64,000 bases of DNA from Bryoerythrophyllum caledonicum (GCA_963971425.1 OZ020514.1:24974602-25038601); one strand, 5' to 3'. Shown: positions 12,000 to 24,556, numbered from the stretch's first letter. Program-made: numbers and translations. Notes: a model not told the origin generated them from the letters alone.

Positions 12000-12837
12000 T
12001 TCTATGAGAAGGACTTATAACTCCCAATGATTTCTAGTGATCCAGTCTAGGGACAAACTGAGCAGCAAAAGGGGAATAGTGGTTTTGAAGACCAAGTACA
12101 GAGGACTGTAACTTTTCTAGGAGATCCAGATGATGCAACAACTTCAACAAACCAGGCGGAGTCGGTGGAATATGGTTGTTCAGACAATCAGGAGTTGTTT
12201 GGACAAAGTGATCTAAACGATTAGGTGCACCGCAAAGGACAAAAAGGTGTGGAGTCCAGTCAACAAGAAGAGGGTGAATGGGAAAAAGAAGTCAAAGAGA
12301 AACATTGGGGATTAATGTTGGGATGCAATATGGTGGAGGCGGTAGATAAAACGCAAGAGGAGATTGACTTGAAGAAGAATTAGAGGTCCACATTGGAGGA
12401 AAATTGGGAGACCATGCCATCCACTAGAATTAGTTGGCCTAAAAGAGGAATTTTTTTAAAACAATTAAGAAGTCTAGGGACATTATTTCGGAAACCAAAA
12501 GAAATACGAAGATGAACCATTGTTCATCCATCCAAGATGAAACATCCAGCGGAGATGAGAAACCGATGATGGCCAAATTGGAAGGTCAGGGGAAGACGAT
12601 AGAGTCAACCAAGACTCGGGAAGGGAGAAGAGAGGCTAGGATTTTAGAGGGGGCTAAGACCTGCGACCCCGTCATTCCAATCACGTATGCCGCTTGGCCG
12701 CCATCAGTTTCAAACCCTCCGCGTCCACAACGGCGCGCCCCTAGAGCCGGAAAAGGAGCGCAGCAGAGGGGCGACCACAACGCTCACGGCGTAGAGGTTC
12801 GGCGCGCACCTGAAGAGTGATTTTTCAACACTCCAAC
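12000..12837. other. G1 3' flank, GC-rich end
   Basis: Sequence downstream of G1 integrase. A 102-codon plus frame at 12512-12820 is proline- and arginine-rich, with no recognised domain, in a stretch that turns GC-rich from about 12660. It may be G1 3' leader or LTR material, but no partner copy is present to prove it. Confidence 0.35.
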
Positions 12838-13995
12838 GATTCCATTAGTTCTCATTGCATTGGTTCCTTAATTAAGTCTTTAAAAAACTCAAAGTCTTAC
12901 CTCATGCAATTCGATCCACTTCTCACGTCCGTCCACTTGATCCACGTGATCACGTTCTTAATACAAGGGTTAGTTTCCAATAAACATACATACCAGTTAA
13001 CTTAAGTCTTAATGAGTTCACCTCTTAAGTTTCACTTAAATTCACTCATCCACATTTAACCCTTTAAAACGAATGGTATTATACACGTACACTTATCTTT
13101 CATAAGCCGTACCACTTGGTCTTTAAGATATATGACTCTTACTTAAGTCTTCACTCATGGTCGACTCCATATTTTTAAGGACACAACCTCTGTTCTTTAG
13201 GTTCTTAAGCACTTTACACTCTTACTTAGGTCGGATCTCTTAAGAACCCGAACAGTTCAGACCAAATCAGCCTTACCGTTGTCTTAAGTTTCCCACTTAA
13301 GACTACCAATGCAGGGAGTGCATCTTATTTAATGCAAATGTTGTCCCATGCTCTCGCCCATACAACCTTTAAGTCCTAGCCCTTAAACTTAAGGGCCTCC
13401 TGGTACTTAAGGTCTTAAACTTCATAAACTTATGTTATCCAATCTTGGATTTTATATTCTTAAGTTTCTATGCTCTTGCTTAAGTCTTCCTTAAGGACTT
13501 GTATCTTACTTACTTTCTTATGATAAATTCTTTAAATACTCACAAATTAGCCTATCTTAAGGAATCCCTTCCGTTAAGGCTAGACTTAATGCTAATTATA
13601 TGTATGCATTTGGCACTCTTCGTCATGCATCAAGGTATGCGACTCTTGATGTTTATTGCATAAGTTGCATTAACATGAATAAGAACTCCATTCTTATTCT
13701 TAAGATTCTCAAGTTATGCTCACTCACACTTGGGATCTTATTAAGTACTTATGCACCACACTCCTTATGTATTAAGTCACTTAATTTTGCATCATTTCCA
13801 TTAAGCTTCACACTTATGATTAATGCTCCAACACACACAAGGTCACACACACGACTTTAATAGTTAGGGTATTTTCCTAACTTATTCCATGAAGAATAAA
13901 TATACAATGCATTCATGGGTAGGAATTTTATCCACAATTAATACCTAATGCATGCACTTGCATTTAAAAAATACAATGTCAAATTTAGTCAATGA
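12838..13995 (-). mobile_element. CTTAAG-rich LTR-like repeat, copy 1 (left part)
   Basis: Its plus strand is the diverged reverse complement of about 34250-34910; for example ATTCCATTA, then TGCATTGGTTC, then TTAATTAAG match the mirror positions near 34850-34905. It is dense in CTTAAG hexamers. Copy 1 is split by element G2 and resumes at 25626-25912. The first ~300 bp present in copy 2 are not seen here. Fossil LTR material. Confidence 0.7.
13992..13995. repeat. Target-site duplication of G2, left
   Basis: ATGA lies immediately before TGTCAGG of the 5' LTR and recurs at 25626-25629 directly after the 3' LTR end (CGACA). If the LTR is taken to end one base earlier, the duplication reads AATGA (5 bp). 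Both readings are consistent with integrase-type insertion into the CTTAAG repeat. Confidence 0.65.
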
Positions 13996-14366
13996 TGTCA
14001 GGTTCGACGCGTTGGAGGGTTTGTGGAGGTTGGTTTACGCGTTGTAAACCAACTAGGAGGTTAAATGGCCCAAGGAAACCCTAGATGCTAGCTTTAATTG
14101 TTAATTAGAGTTAGTATTAGTGTTATTTGACTTTTAGGGCCTTGGTGGTGTCTTTTGACACCTCATTTGGGACTTGGAGTCCAAATGACCTCCACGTGTA
14201 GTGTGGGGAGACTCATCTTTCTCAAGTTGAGTCTCCCACGTGATGGAGTGAGAGAGTGCGTGCATGCGTGCACTTCTTTAACTCCATTGTTATTATGCGT
14301 TCATTCTTTAAGAATGGCATTGGCTTGACTATATGTAGTTTATGAGTATTTTCTACTTCTTTATTA
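13996..14366 (+). mobile_element. G2 5' LTR, segment A
   Basis: Begins TGTCAGGTTCGACGCG and matches 25023-25393 with two differences. After 14366 the two ends differ: the 3' LTR continues with a 232-bp segment B, whereas this copy runs into unrelated sequence. The right edge of the 5' LTR and the primer-binding site are therefore not determined. Confidence 0.85.
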
Positions 14367-16700
14367 CTTGAGAAAGATCATCACTAAGATATGAGTGTAT
14401 TCCTAGTGATTTAGTGACACTTAAAACCTTCAAAATCTTGTGTTTGAGGTGTTTTTGAGCAAGGTTTTAGTGCTGAAATTTTGTTGCAAAACCTCAAGTG
14501 TGCTTAGCTAGTTGGATGAGGATCATTAGATAAGATAAGAAGGGTGAGGTGGAGGATTATCTTTGCTAATATTTGTGGATGAAAGTACGTTGACTTTACG
14601 TACTTCATCCATTGTTTGGTCACGAGTAGTCTGCCTCAGATCCGTTTGGGAGGAGAGAGACGTCGCTGGACGCGGGGCCTGTGCGATGGCATCGGAGTCT
14701 GTGTGCATGGTGACGTGAGGAAGTTGACTGCAGGGGGCTCTAGACGTGGACTGGGGAGTGCGAACGCGCGAGGTCGAGAACGGAAGCAGTGATCGTGTAT
14801 CTGGGCGACACTGTGCTCAGAAATCTGGGCGACACCGTGCGCGGCTTGTGTCGAAGACTCCACGGACGAGTTGCTGCAGTGACGTTCGGCACTTGTTTTT
14901 CCAGCCACAGGAAAGGCCAGTGCGACGCGACGACGGGAGTAAGGGTGTCCTTCTCCACGCAGATCATCTGCTTGGACGAGAAGGGCTGAGCCAAGCTGGA
15001 CGGGTGCCCGGGGTTTACTGCTGCAATGCTGTAGTGCTGCCAATTCAGGAACACGCATGAGCTCGGTAGCGTCGGCATCTTCTGCTTCAGAGAGGAGTGT
15101 GACGGGCTGAGGTTATGAAATCTATGTCCTTTTGTGTGTGTTCTGTGCAGGCGCTTCTGACAGTTGTAGGTAGCTCCTTCTTGGTCGCGCTTTTCAGCTG
15201 AGAGCGGTGTTGAATAAGCTCGGAGACACTGCTGGTGGTACTTCTTGCGGAGTAAGGAGTTGTGTGGGCGACGTAAATTCCGGATCTGGAAGGAGTTCGT
15301 GATTTTTTGGTTTTCTCCCTCTTTGTAGTCGTCGGAGTTTGGTTTCTATTCTGAAGGGCAGCGCAGCTCCTCCGAAGCCATGGGAGTCTGAGGAGTGCAA
15401 GGGGTTCGTGGCGTTCTCGGAGTCCTTGGACTTGTACAATCTGGATTATTCTCCACAGTGTTGAGAAACGACATTTTGTGAGTTGGGGTTTATCCTGGGA
15501 TAAGCGCACCAGGGTGGGTGTGCAGACAGACGAGTGTGCCTAGTGACGAGTGACGTGAGGAGACAGGGGATTTATGTGCTATTGCCCAGACCGAGTCACT
15601 GCGGTCGATCAGTTCAGGAGAAGTGTACAGACACGGCGCAGGGTTCACTTCGACGTCGGCGCAGACACGGTCACTTCGGCGTTCACAGACGCGGCGCAGA
15701 CAGGGTTCGCGTCGACTGGAACCTACCCGGACTGCTGCTTATACTCGGCTGTCTCATATCGTGCTATTTATTGCTACCCGGCTTCGTTTAGGTACCCGGT
15801 TTGAGACTGGATACCCAAGTTGAGCCTGGATACAGGGTTGAGTGCCGAAACCCGGATTGCATACTGATACCCGGTTTCAAGAGCTGATACCCGCATAAGT
15901 CTGGTACCCGGTTTGACCCTGATACACGGTTTGACTGTGATACCCGTATCCGTTCCTTAGATACCCGGTGACAGGATGTGATACCCTGGTGTGGGTGAAT
16001 ACCCTGGTGCAAGTTGGTACCCGGCAGTGATAAGTTGATACCGGGGTGTGGTGCTTATAACCTGGATTGGCTTTGATACCCGGTTGAGAGATTATACCCG
16101 TGTGTTAAGCCTCTGCCCGCCAGCTGAGCTGATACCCGCCTTTGAACTGATACCCTGCTTGTGATTGGTACCCGCATCTTCCTACTATACCATGGCAGCA
16201 GGTTGATAACCTGACCAGGGTTGATAACCTGGTTAGTGTTGATAACCGGCCTAGGGATTGATACCCTGGACCTGCATGGTACCTGGGCTGTTCGGTTGAT
16301 ACCCGGCCCCTTGGTTGTTGACCGGTTGTGGGATTGATGACCTACAATCGGGTTGATGACCAGCAGTCGGGTTGATGACCGGCTGTGGGGGGTGGGTAAC
16401 CAAGCTTGGGACTCATAACCAGGAGTAAGATACATTTGCCTAGTTGCAGATACACGGGTTTATGGTATATGCTTAGACTTGCGCACAATCCCCGCACTGG
16501 GATTGTACGTGTGGTAGTCATACTCGTATGAGGTAAGGAAGGGCCTGCATGTGATATCACCTAAGGATCAAGATTGATTATGAGGAGGTTGAGAGGTGAC
16601 TTATGCTCATAGAATCTGGTGGGGGGTATAGTGGAAGCCTGCAGGGATTTTATCAACATGGTTTGACTATTCAAGGATAGTTGGCACTCTAATTATGGAC
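14367..16700 (+). mobile_element. G2 leader region
   Basis: About 2.3 kb between the 5' LTR segment and gag. It turns GC-rich from about 14640. Several overlapping frames of 60-140 codons on both strands are open by composition; none has a recognisable domain, so I treat them as shadows. The 3' third is a degenerate tandem repeat (15770-16440). I did not find a convincing primer-binding site. Confidence 0.6.
15770..16440 (+). repeat. Degenerate GATACCCGG tandem repeat in the G2 leader
   Basis: About 25-30 imperfect units of about 20-30 bp built on TTGATACCCGG (variants GATACCCGCAT, GATAACCTGG, GATGACCGGC), drifting from CCCGG-type units at the left to TGATGACC-type units at the right. It lies just upstream of the gag start in a retroelement that is otherwise single copy inside. 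Confidence 0.85.
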
Positions 16701-16701
16701 C

Positions 16702-17696
16702 ATGGAGGGAAGAGGTAAGTCCAAGAAACCCGAGAAGGCTAGTGGGCCGAAGGTGGAAATTGATGGCGAGGTGTTGGACACCTTGATCGATTGTTTGCAA
16801 AGCCTACGAGTGAAAGGTTCCCCAGCCACAGCAAGTGGTAGCCACGGGGACTTTGAGCTTTCACCCATAGCCAAATCTCGCACGGGGCCTCAGAGTTTGC
16901 ACAAACCAGGCACGAAGGTGTTGAGTGCGGAATCAGTGAAGTATTGGACTTCACTAGGTGGGGTCCAGAAGATTCGTTTACTTCGGACAAAGGAGGGAAT
17001 TCCAACACCACTGTGCCGTGCTCGTGGGCAAGTGGAGGTCGAAGACTTGGTAACTGGGGGTAAGGCCGTGGTTCTTCGAAATTCTGGATCCAGATATGGT
17101 ATAGAGGTTGAGGACTTCTCTTCAGGCATCCAGTTACCCACCTTCTCCCTCATTTTCACCGAGTTCGAGAGCGAAGGGTTTTTATTCCACACTACCTGGC
17201 AGTGGGAGATTAACACGTGGCAGGAGCGTGCCTTGAGTGTGTGGGATACTCTTACCTTAGAGTTATTGGACTGGGAAGTCACACCTACGATTTATGCTCC
17301 AGAGATGAGAGGAACCCATGAGGCTTGGCATTTGTTCGAGTAGATCACGAAACTAGCAATCTGGAGAATTGGAAGGGTCCCGGGTTCACACGTAGAAACA
17401 CCCCCTTCTCAGTAGATGCTAGTGAGAGAGTGTTGTCTGAAATTCGTGGTCAATCGGAAGAGGTAGAGGAGAGTGCTTTGCCACTGGTGGAAGAGGAGGA
17501 ATTTTTAGAAAGCCCCCAAGTGAGTGTTCAGGTTCCAGTTTTACCCATAAAGCCTTACCAATCATATTTTGATTGGGAGGAAATGGCTTCACCATATGGA
17601 GGTGGAGAAAGAGGGGTACGGAGATTTTCGGGTGCCACGGGCACCATCGAAGTCGATGACTTCAAGAGGGAGTTCACAATGTGGTGTGAACTCTAG
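16702..17696 (+). mobile_element. G2 gag N-terminal region
   Basis: Begins MEGRGKSKKPEKASG at 16702, about 2.3 kb after the LTR. The predicted protein is hydrophilic at first (basic start), then has a globular-looking part (about residues 70-210), then an acidic stretch (EEVEESALPLVEEEEF). I recognise no named domain here. By position, directly upstream of the capsid-like and zinc-knuckle part, it is gag. Together with the next feature it forms the gag side of the element. Confidence 0.65.
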
Positions 17697-17726
17697 AAGT
17701 CACGTAACCCCAACTTCAATCCGTAT

Positions 17727-20700
17727 ATGGTGTGGAGAGCCTTGTTTGGGTGTCTGGAGGGAGCACCACTGGCAGACTACGGAGAGTTCGAGGCGGCTCA
17801 TTTCACCGAAATCATGGCCTGGAGGGACTTCTACGCACCGAACTACGTGGACGTGTTCGGTGGAGCACCGAGGGTGACCCCCCCACTCTTGTCCAAGCGG
17901 AAGATGGAAGAAGGCACGAGCTCAACGGAGGATGTGGAGCAGCCAGAGGTACTGATAAATCATCCACCTCCATTCAATCCCACCTTGGGATTCTTCGTGC
18001 AACTCCATAGAGATTACCAAGGACAGAGGGCGGATAAGATGAAGGCCCTTCGTTCCTTCACACGTGGAGGTGACGAGTCTCTGAGAGAGGCTCATGCGAG
18101 ATTAAGGAGACTAATTTCAGCCACTCACGGAGTTACAGAACAACAGGTAGTGCAACATTGGTATAGTATCCTGGATAAGGAGTTGAAGACCTTGGTTCGC
18201 AATGAGGCGTTGCGATTGGGTGTACCCACGACACTACGGTTTGTTTTTGAGACTTCGGAGCGGATTGAGATAAACTTACTGGAAGAAAAGGCAGCCATGG
18301 GCTTTTTCAAACGTGAGGAGAAGGTCCCAGAGAAGGTTAAGGTGGCCAAGGTGGCCATTCCTTCGTATACTGCGGAGTCTGGTGCCTTGTGCTTCAAATG
18401 TGGGAAGCCAGGACATCAGAGGAAGGATTGCAAGGAAGGCAAGACGTCAACACCTCAGACTGGAGGTTTTTGCTCAGGTTGTGGTGCCAAGGGGCATGCA
18501 GAGGCCAGCTGCTCGAAGCTCCATCCAGAGTTGAAGCCCTCGGGGAGCAAGGGAGCTAAAGGAGGCAAGGACAAGGAGTCCAAGACCACTGGAGGGGAGA
18601 AGAAGAGCTGGAAGGCTAAATTCGCAGAGTTGGAGGCCAAGATGGAAGCTATGAGTGCCAGTACCAATGTGGTAGGTAGCAAGCCTCAGGTTAGTCCCAG
18701 TTTTCATGCTGGGGGCGGTTTTAGCTCAATGGATGATGAATTTGGAGATTTTATGTTGAGTGGCATGGCACTTGCCATCAAGGATGGCACACAGGAGGCC
18801 TATGCCCTCACACGGAGTCATACTCCAAGTTCCAAGGATGTTCCACGTGGAGCTAGTCCAACCTTGGATCCCCACCATGGAAAGGATAATCGACAAGCAA
18901 GGTTGCCTCAATCCTTCACGTTAGAAGAGATCGTACCGACGTCATCCATGGTACCTCCACCACGACCAGTGGCAACCCCCACACAAGCCTTACCACGAGC
19001 TGGAGGACTCACAGGAGGTTCTGGAGCACTTATGGAGGCAACTACTTCCGTGTGGGAAGCCTCGTTATTTTCTGCTAAAATGTTGTCACAGGATGGCTTC
19101 CGTGTGGCAGAGGTCTTCAAAAGTGTGGCCTCAATGTGTGAGTTGGATAACTCCACGGCGGTTAATGTGTTGAAGACAGAGATAATCCAGGCAGAGGAGA
19201 GCCAGAGTGACAACATGGAGGGGCTGCTTTTAGCAGCCATGCGTGTGAAGACAATGGCCGCTAGACCTGCGATTGAGAGATCATCCATTACCCCTGGTGT
19301 GGTAGTGGTTGATAATTCCCAAGGTATTTTCCAACTCGTTGGGCCTAAGGGGAAGATATTTGTACCTCGACGTGTGCTTCTGGATTTGGGAGCTCAACCT
19401 TTGATGCTGAGAGCGTCTGCTATGGAAGAGTTGGGATTAACTGGGGATACTTTGGAGAAGTGTCCCTGGACCATCAGTACATCCATGGGGGGTACAGAGC
19501 ACGCGACAAGGATCACAAGGGCTGAGTTGGTGTTACAACTCAACCAAAGTGATGTGGCAGATGCCAGTTCTATTAAGGTGAAGGCAATCGTTACGGAGGC
19601 CAAGTCGTATGATGTCTTGGTGGGCTCGGCGGTGCTATACCCTATGGGATTTACCTTGGATTTCAGGGAGGAGGCAGCAAGCTATAGACTAGGATGGCAA
19701 GCCGGAGATGGGCGGAAGGCTCAGTTGCCAGCTCGATTTGTTCGAGTTCTTATTGGTAACTTAGCTGACGTGTTTGCCTTCTCTGGATGTATGAACATGA
19801 AACCTTCATGGTTTCAGGCAGGTTTTGAGGATCCTTCTATGGTTGACCACATTTCAGAGAAGGTGGATGCCTACATGGGCAAGACGAGTGGTCGAGAGGA
19901 AGAAGGATACAAACCTGGGATTGAGGCGGCATGGAGTAACACCACCCAGTTGACGGAGGCCGCGGAGTTAGCAGTGGAAGAGGCATGGCAACAATCTATG
20001 CTACCACAGATGCAACAGGAGACTGGAGTTGACCAAGACATGGGGCCTCCATTAGACACTGCTACTATCCATTGGAAGGCACCAATGGATGGTATCGTAT
20101 TATTGGAGCTCTTCGAGGGAATTGGCACAGGCTTGGCAGCTGTTTTACAAGCTGGGATCATGGTTAAGCGCTACATTTACGTGGATGTAGATGAAACAGC
20201 ATGGCATGTGGCCAAACGTCACACACGGAGGCTGAGGACTCAATTCCCAGAATTATTGGCCACTAGTGCCATCAAAACCTCCTTCTCTACACTTGTGGGT
20301 GATATTTCCTTGTTGTCAGAAGATGACATTTACCGAGTGGGTCATGTGGACCTTGTCATTGCAGGATGGCCTTGCCAAGGCATGTCTATGGCAGGCAATC
20401 AGAATGGGTTAAAGGATTCCCGTTCTTCCAGGTTCTTTGACATGATTCGAGTGCTTCGATTGCTTCAGACTTCTCAGAGGCAACCGCCTGGTTATATTGT
20501 GGAGAACGTGCCCGTGGTGAGCAGTTCGAGGTCCAGGACACTCGAGAGTATGCATAGGGTCCATCAGACTCTAGGATTGCCAGTGTTAATTGATGCGGCT
20601 GCAGTAGGGTCCAGGGCACATAGACCACGCTTCTGGTGGACCAATCTGGCACCAGCCGAGTTGCTACAGTCCGCGGTGGGTCGTCTTAAACGCCCGAATG

Positions 20701-21185
20701 TGTATGTGAGTGACATTTTGGATCCTCACAGGACACCACGGCGCGTGTATCACGATGACCAGGCACCATTAGCGGTGGTTAACCGCAAGGGGGAACCACG
20801 TAGGGCCTTGCCCACGTTGGTTAGTTTTGCAAGGTCTTATGCTTTCAAGGATAATGGACTTGGACTTGTATGGGATTCAGTGTCTCAGGAGATGGTAGAG
20901 CCCAATGCAGATGAGAGAGAGCGAGCCATGGGGTTTCCCACTGGCACCACCGATGTGCCTGGGATTTCAGAACCACAGAGACGATTTTTACTTGGTCATG
21001 CCATGGATTTGAATTGCTTGACTTGGATTGTTTCATTAGTGGTTGCAGAACAGAAGCGGTTAGCTTCTAGTTTAACTAGTTACATGGGTTATTATGAGTT
21101 GCGGGCGGCAGGAGAACCACTTGCCGCTGTCAGGGTGACAAGCAAGGTGGTTGGGGGCGAGAGGACCTTTGCACCTCATCCATAG
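17727..21185 (+). mobile_element. G2 gag-protease-DNMT3-like cytosine methyltransferase ORF
   Basis: One 1152-codon frame. The N-terminal ~200 residues are capsid-like. Two CCHC knuckles follow, CFKCGKPGHQRKDC (about 18388) and CSGCGAKGHAEASC (about 18473), then a lysine-rich linker. A retropepsin-like segment is around VLLDLGAQPLMLRASAMEEL (about 19376). From about 20086 comes a C5 cytosine methyltransferase: motif I LELFEGIGTGLAAVLQAG, motif IV IAGWPCQGMSMAGN, motif VI YIVENVPVVSS, then PVLIDAAAVGSRAHRPRFWW, which resembles DNMT3 '[20 protein letters not shown]', and a final SEPQRRFLLGHAMDLNCLTW. The product would methylate cytosine on DNA. In known cases such enzymes are thought to help an element coexist with host methylation. 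The enzyme type is strongly supported; DNMT3 kinship is inferred from motif VIII-region likeness. Confidence 0.9.
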
Positions 21186-21673
21186 AACATGTGGGATACC
21201 GCAAATAATTTTGCGACTACCACAGCAACAGATCTTCAGTATGGAGGAGAGAACTGGAGTGAAGGGAGCAGATTGGCTCACCAGAGGATGGATTTGGAGG
21301 ATGTTGTGGAGAAGATCTTCTTGGAAGAACACACAGCTCTTCACATGGAAGAAATTGACAAATTGGGTCAATTGGAAGGACTTGGGAGTGTTATTGAGGA
21401 GGAAGGAGGGGAGTCTCCTTCACAGGGGATTCAATAGCAACCAAGGGTGGAAAACCCTGCTCTAAAGGAACCGAAGGAGGTGGTGACTAAGGACACTTGG
21501 AAACCAAGAGTAGGCTTGGCGGATGGAGGAGTGGAGGTGGAGGAACATGAGCTCCTGAAGGAGTATTTAGATTGTTTTGCTTTCAGTTTACATGATTTGG
21601 GAGTGTTGAAGGGGCAAGAAGTAACTTAACCGACGAAGCACCAATTTATCGAAAGCCGTACAAGTACAGCGAC

Positions 21674-23722
21674 ATGGAGCGAAAGATGATTCGTGCTCGC
21701 ACTGAAGAATTGATGGCTGCAGGATTGGTGGAGTTGGCTCCTCCAGATTGTGAGTATGCATCAGCAACGGTTATGCCATCCAAGAAGGACATTTATGGTA
21801 ATTGGACCGAGAAAAGGATGTGTGGTGACTATAGGAGAATTAATAAATTCACTAAGTCAGACCGTTATGCAATGCCAACTCCTGAGGAGAGTTTTGAGGC
21901 CATTGGCCATGCGAAGGTGTTTAGTACGTTGGATTTACGCTCTGGATACCACCAGATTGGATTGAGAGAGGAAGACAAGGAGAAAATCGCGTTATGGGGC
22001 ATTGACAGGGATGGGAAGGACCGGTTGTTTCGGTGGAAGTTTCTACCGTTTGGATTGAAGAATGCTCCAGTAGAATTTCAAAGGGTCATGGATAGAGTAT
22101 TTTCGGGGTTGGATTTCGTGAGATGCTATATTGATGACATCATTGTCTTTAGCAGGAATCGAAAACAACATAGACTACACTTGATGGAGGTTTTTGCTAG
22201 ATTGAGGCTTCATGGATTAAAGTTGCACCCTGGTAAGTGCAAATTCTACTTTGATCGCATTGTGTATTTAGGCCACATGATTTATCCAAGTGGATTAGGT
22301 GTGGTAGCTAGCAAAGTGGAAGTAGTGATGTCTATTCCTAGACCACGAGATGTTAGTAGGTTGAGAGCATTTCTGGGGTTGTGTAACTATTATAGAAAGT
22401 TTGTCAAAACTTTCAGTGCCATTGCCAAGCCATTAACCATGTTGACAAGGAATGATCAACCTTGGATCTGGGGAGATGATCAAGAGACGGCCTTTCAACA
22501 ATTGAAAGACCGTTTGGCATCAGCACCAATACTTCGGAGGCCTATAGCAGGAAGGACATATCAGCTACACACAGATTGGAGCTCGTTCGGGATTGGTGCA
22601 GTATTGACGCAAATGGATGATGATGGCAAGGAATTTGTGATTGCGCATGCCAGCCGGTCCAACAACAATGCTGAGGCTCAGTATAGCTCGTATGAGGGGG
22701 AATGCTTGGCTGCAATATGGGCAATTGCTCATTTTTGGTGTTATCTTTACGGTAACGAATTTCTGTTAGTTACAAATCATCAGCCCTTGAAATGGTTGAT
22801 GGAGTCTGATAAATTAACAGGAAAATTGGCACGGTGGGCCTTGATGTTGATGGAGTATGACTTCAAGGTGGTTCATAGGGCAGGTTTGGTTAATATGGAT
22901 GCAGATGGCCTTAGCCGCAATCCAATTCCAAACCAAGAGGATGATACAGGTGCTAGGTGCCATACTGAGGGTGAAACCGACCCGTTGCCACGATGGCATT
23001 GTTCGGGCTTTCTGGGGATATTGGCAATGAATGGAGACACCACCGGGGAAGCTACTGTGGCCACAATAGATGAGGATGGAGGTGAAGAGTCTAGGGGCGC
23101 CAGAGATATCCATGAAGACACGAATGTGATGCAGTTCTTGAAGGATGGAGAAGCCGTGGCTTCATGGTCTCATAAGGAGAGAGATAGGGTTCTACAACGA
23201 GCTAAGAGGTTTGTGTGGGAAAGGACTCACATTGTGAGAGTGTGGCCAGATGGTACTAAGAAGGTAGTACCAACTCCAATAGAAAGAGTGAAACTGATTA
23301 AAGACACACATGAGGACCTTGGACACTTTGGAGTGCGGAGGACTTATAGTCTACTTCAGATTCACTACTGGTGGCGTGGAATGCAATCCCAAGTGCAAGC
23401 TTTAGTGGCTCAGTATATGGTGTGTGACCGGGTACGAGCGTCTTTTAACGCTCCAATGCCTCAGTTACAACCGTTGCCAATTATGGGCTTAGGATATAGA
23501 TGGAGCTTGGATTTTGCAGGTCCATTGCCAGTGACACCTCGACACAACAAGTATGTGTTGGTAATCATCGAGCATTTCTCAAAATGGATAGAGTTAGTGG
23601 CATTACCTGATAAGTTCAGTGAGGGAGCTGCTTATTCATTTCTTCACCGTGTTCTGAGTCGCTTTGGAGCTCCAGCAGAGGTACTCACAGACCAAGGTAG
23701 AGAGTTCTTGGGTGAGTTTTAG
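21674..23722 (+). mobile_element. G2 reverse transcriptase, RNase H and integrase region
   Basis: Starts near MERKMIRARTEELMAAGLVE, then RT motifs: CGDYRRINKFT, FSTLDLRSGYHQIGL, WKFLPFGLKNAPVEFQRVMD, and RCYIDDIIVFSRN (about 22124, catalytic YIDD). RNase H has YQLHTDWSSFGIGAVLTQ (about 22558), then YEGECLAAIWAIAHF, then VTNHQPLKWLM, then MDADGLSRNP. The integrase has a His-rich zinc-binding part (about 23300-23430) and WSLDFAGPLPVTPRHNKYVL (about 23512), ending in LTDQGREF. This is typical Ty3/gypsy pol with integrase last. Confidence 0.95.
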
Positions 23723-23725
23723 AGG

Positions 23726-24556
23726 TTGTGTGAGCAAGCGATGATTGATCATCGCACTACTTCGAGGGATCACCCCGAAGCAGATAGATTGGCAGAGCGC
23801 ATGGTGCAAACCGTCAAGAGGGGGCTCCGGAAGTACAGCTTGAAGAAAGGACATCACCAGGATTGGGATTTACAGCTACCATGGATAGCAATGGGCTATC
23901 GATTCAGCAAACAGGCATCCTTGGCGTCTTTTTCACCTTACTATCTATTGTTTGGAAGGCACCTGGTTTTACCAAAGGCCATTCAAGCGGATGCTGACAC
24001 CGTGTTGGCTAACATGGACAATCCAGACACGTGGGCTCAAGTATGTGAGCAACGTGTAGAGTTGTTCAAAAGGGTGATGCCTACGGCATTGGAGAACCTC
24101 TCCATTGCTCAACATCGGGATACGTTGCGCTATGCTACAAAACGCGGAGGTGGTTATCGACCGCAGGTGCGGCGTTTAACACCTGGAGACTATGTGTATT
24201 TGCAGCAAGCAGCGTCCACCACCTTGGATGTCACAGCAGGAAGGATAATCTTGAGAGTTCGTGAGGTGAAGGACTCAGGAGTGTTAGTGTTGGAGGGTCG
24301 TGATGGCAAGAAGTGGAAGGATCACACACGTAATTGTGCACCTTGTCACTTGCCACACATTGATGGGACAATACACCCTGGTCTCTCTCACATCTCTGCT
24401 GGATTACGTTTTCGGTTGTGTGGTAGTGCCAAAAGGGCAGCCACTATGGTTATTTGTGACTTATGTTCTACGGGGTGGCATTTAGAATGCTTAACTCCAC
24501 CTCTGTTGGAAGTACCAGTGGATCAATGGTCTTGTCCTGAGTGTTTAGCACGTTGA
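23726..24556 (+). mobile_element. G2 integrase C-terminal half with terminal PHD-like finger
   Basis: The remaining integrase core (HPEADRLAERMVQTVKRGLR at about 23770, then QLPWIAMGYRFSKQ, YYLLFGRHLVLP) is followed by a small barrel-like region (GDYVYLQQAAS about 24188, VLVLEGRDGKKWKDHTRNCA about 24282). The last ~45 residues, about 24418-24553, have the spacing of a PHD zinc finger: CDLCSTGWHLECLTPPLLEV, then DQWSCPEC. PHD fingers read histone H3 tails, and chromoviruses use a C-terminal chromodomain at this position. A histone-reading role in target choice is my inference. Confidence 0.8.

Larger units (their letters stand above)
7400..12830 (+). mobile_element. Ty3/gypsy LTR retrotransposon G1, broken
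   Basis: The order gag, zinc knuckle, protease, reverse transcriptase, RNase H, integrase on one strand defines a Ty3/gypsy-type element. No matching terminal repeats were found, so the true ends are unknown; the limits given are those of element-like sequence. It is fossil DNA with several breaks in the coding region (of the order of ten), consistent with an old insertion. On the right it abuts the CTTAAG-rich repeat at about 12838. Confidence 0.85.

Noticed and set aside
14526-15823. Many overlapping ORFs of 60-140 codons on both strands in the G2 leader
   Set aside because: They overlap each other in all frames in a GC-rich leader, with no shared domain, and are best read as shadows.
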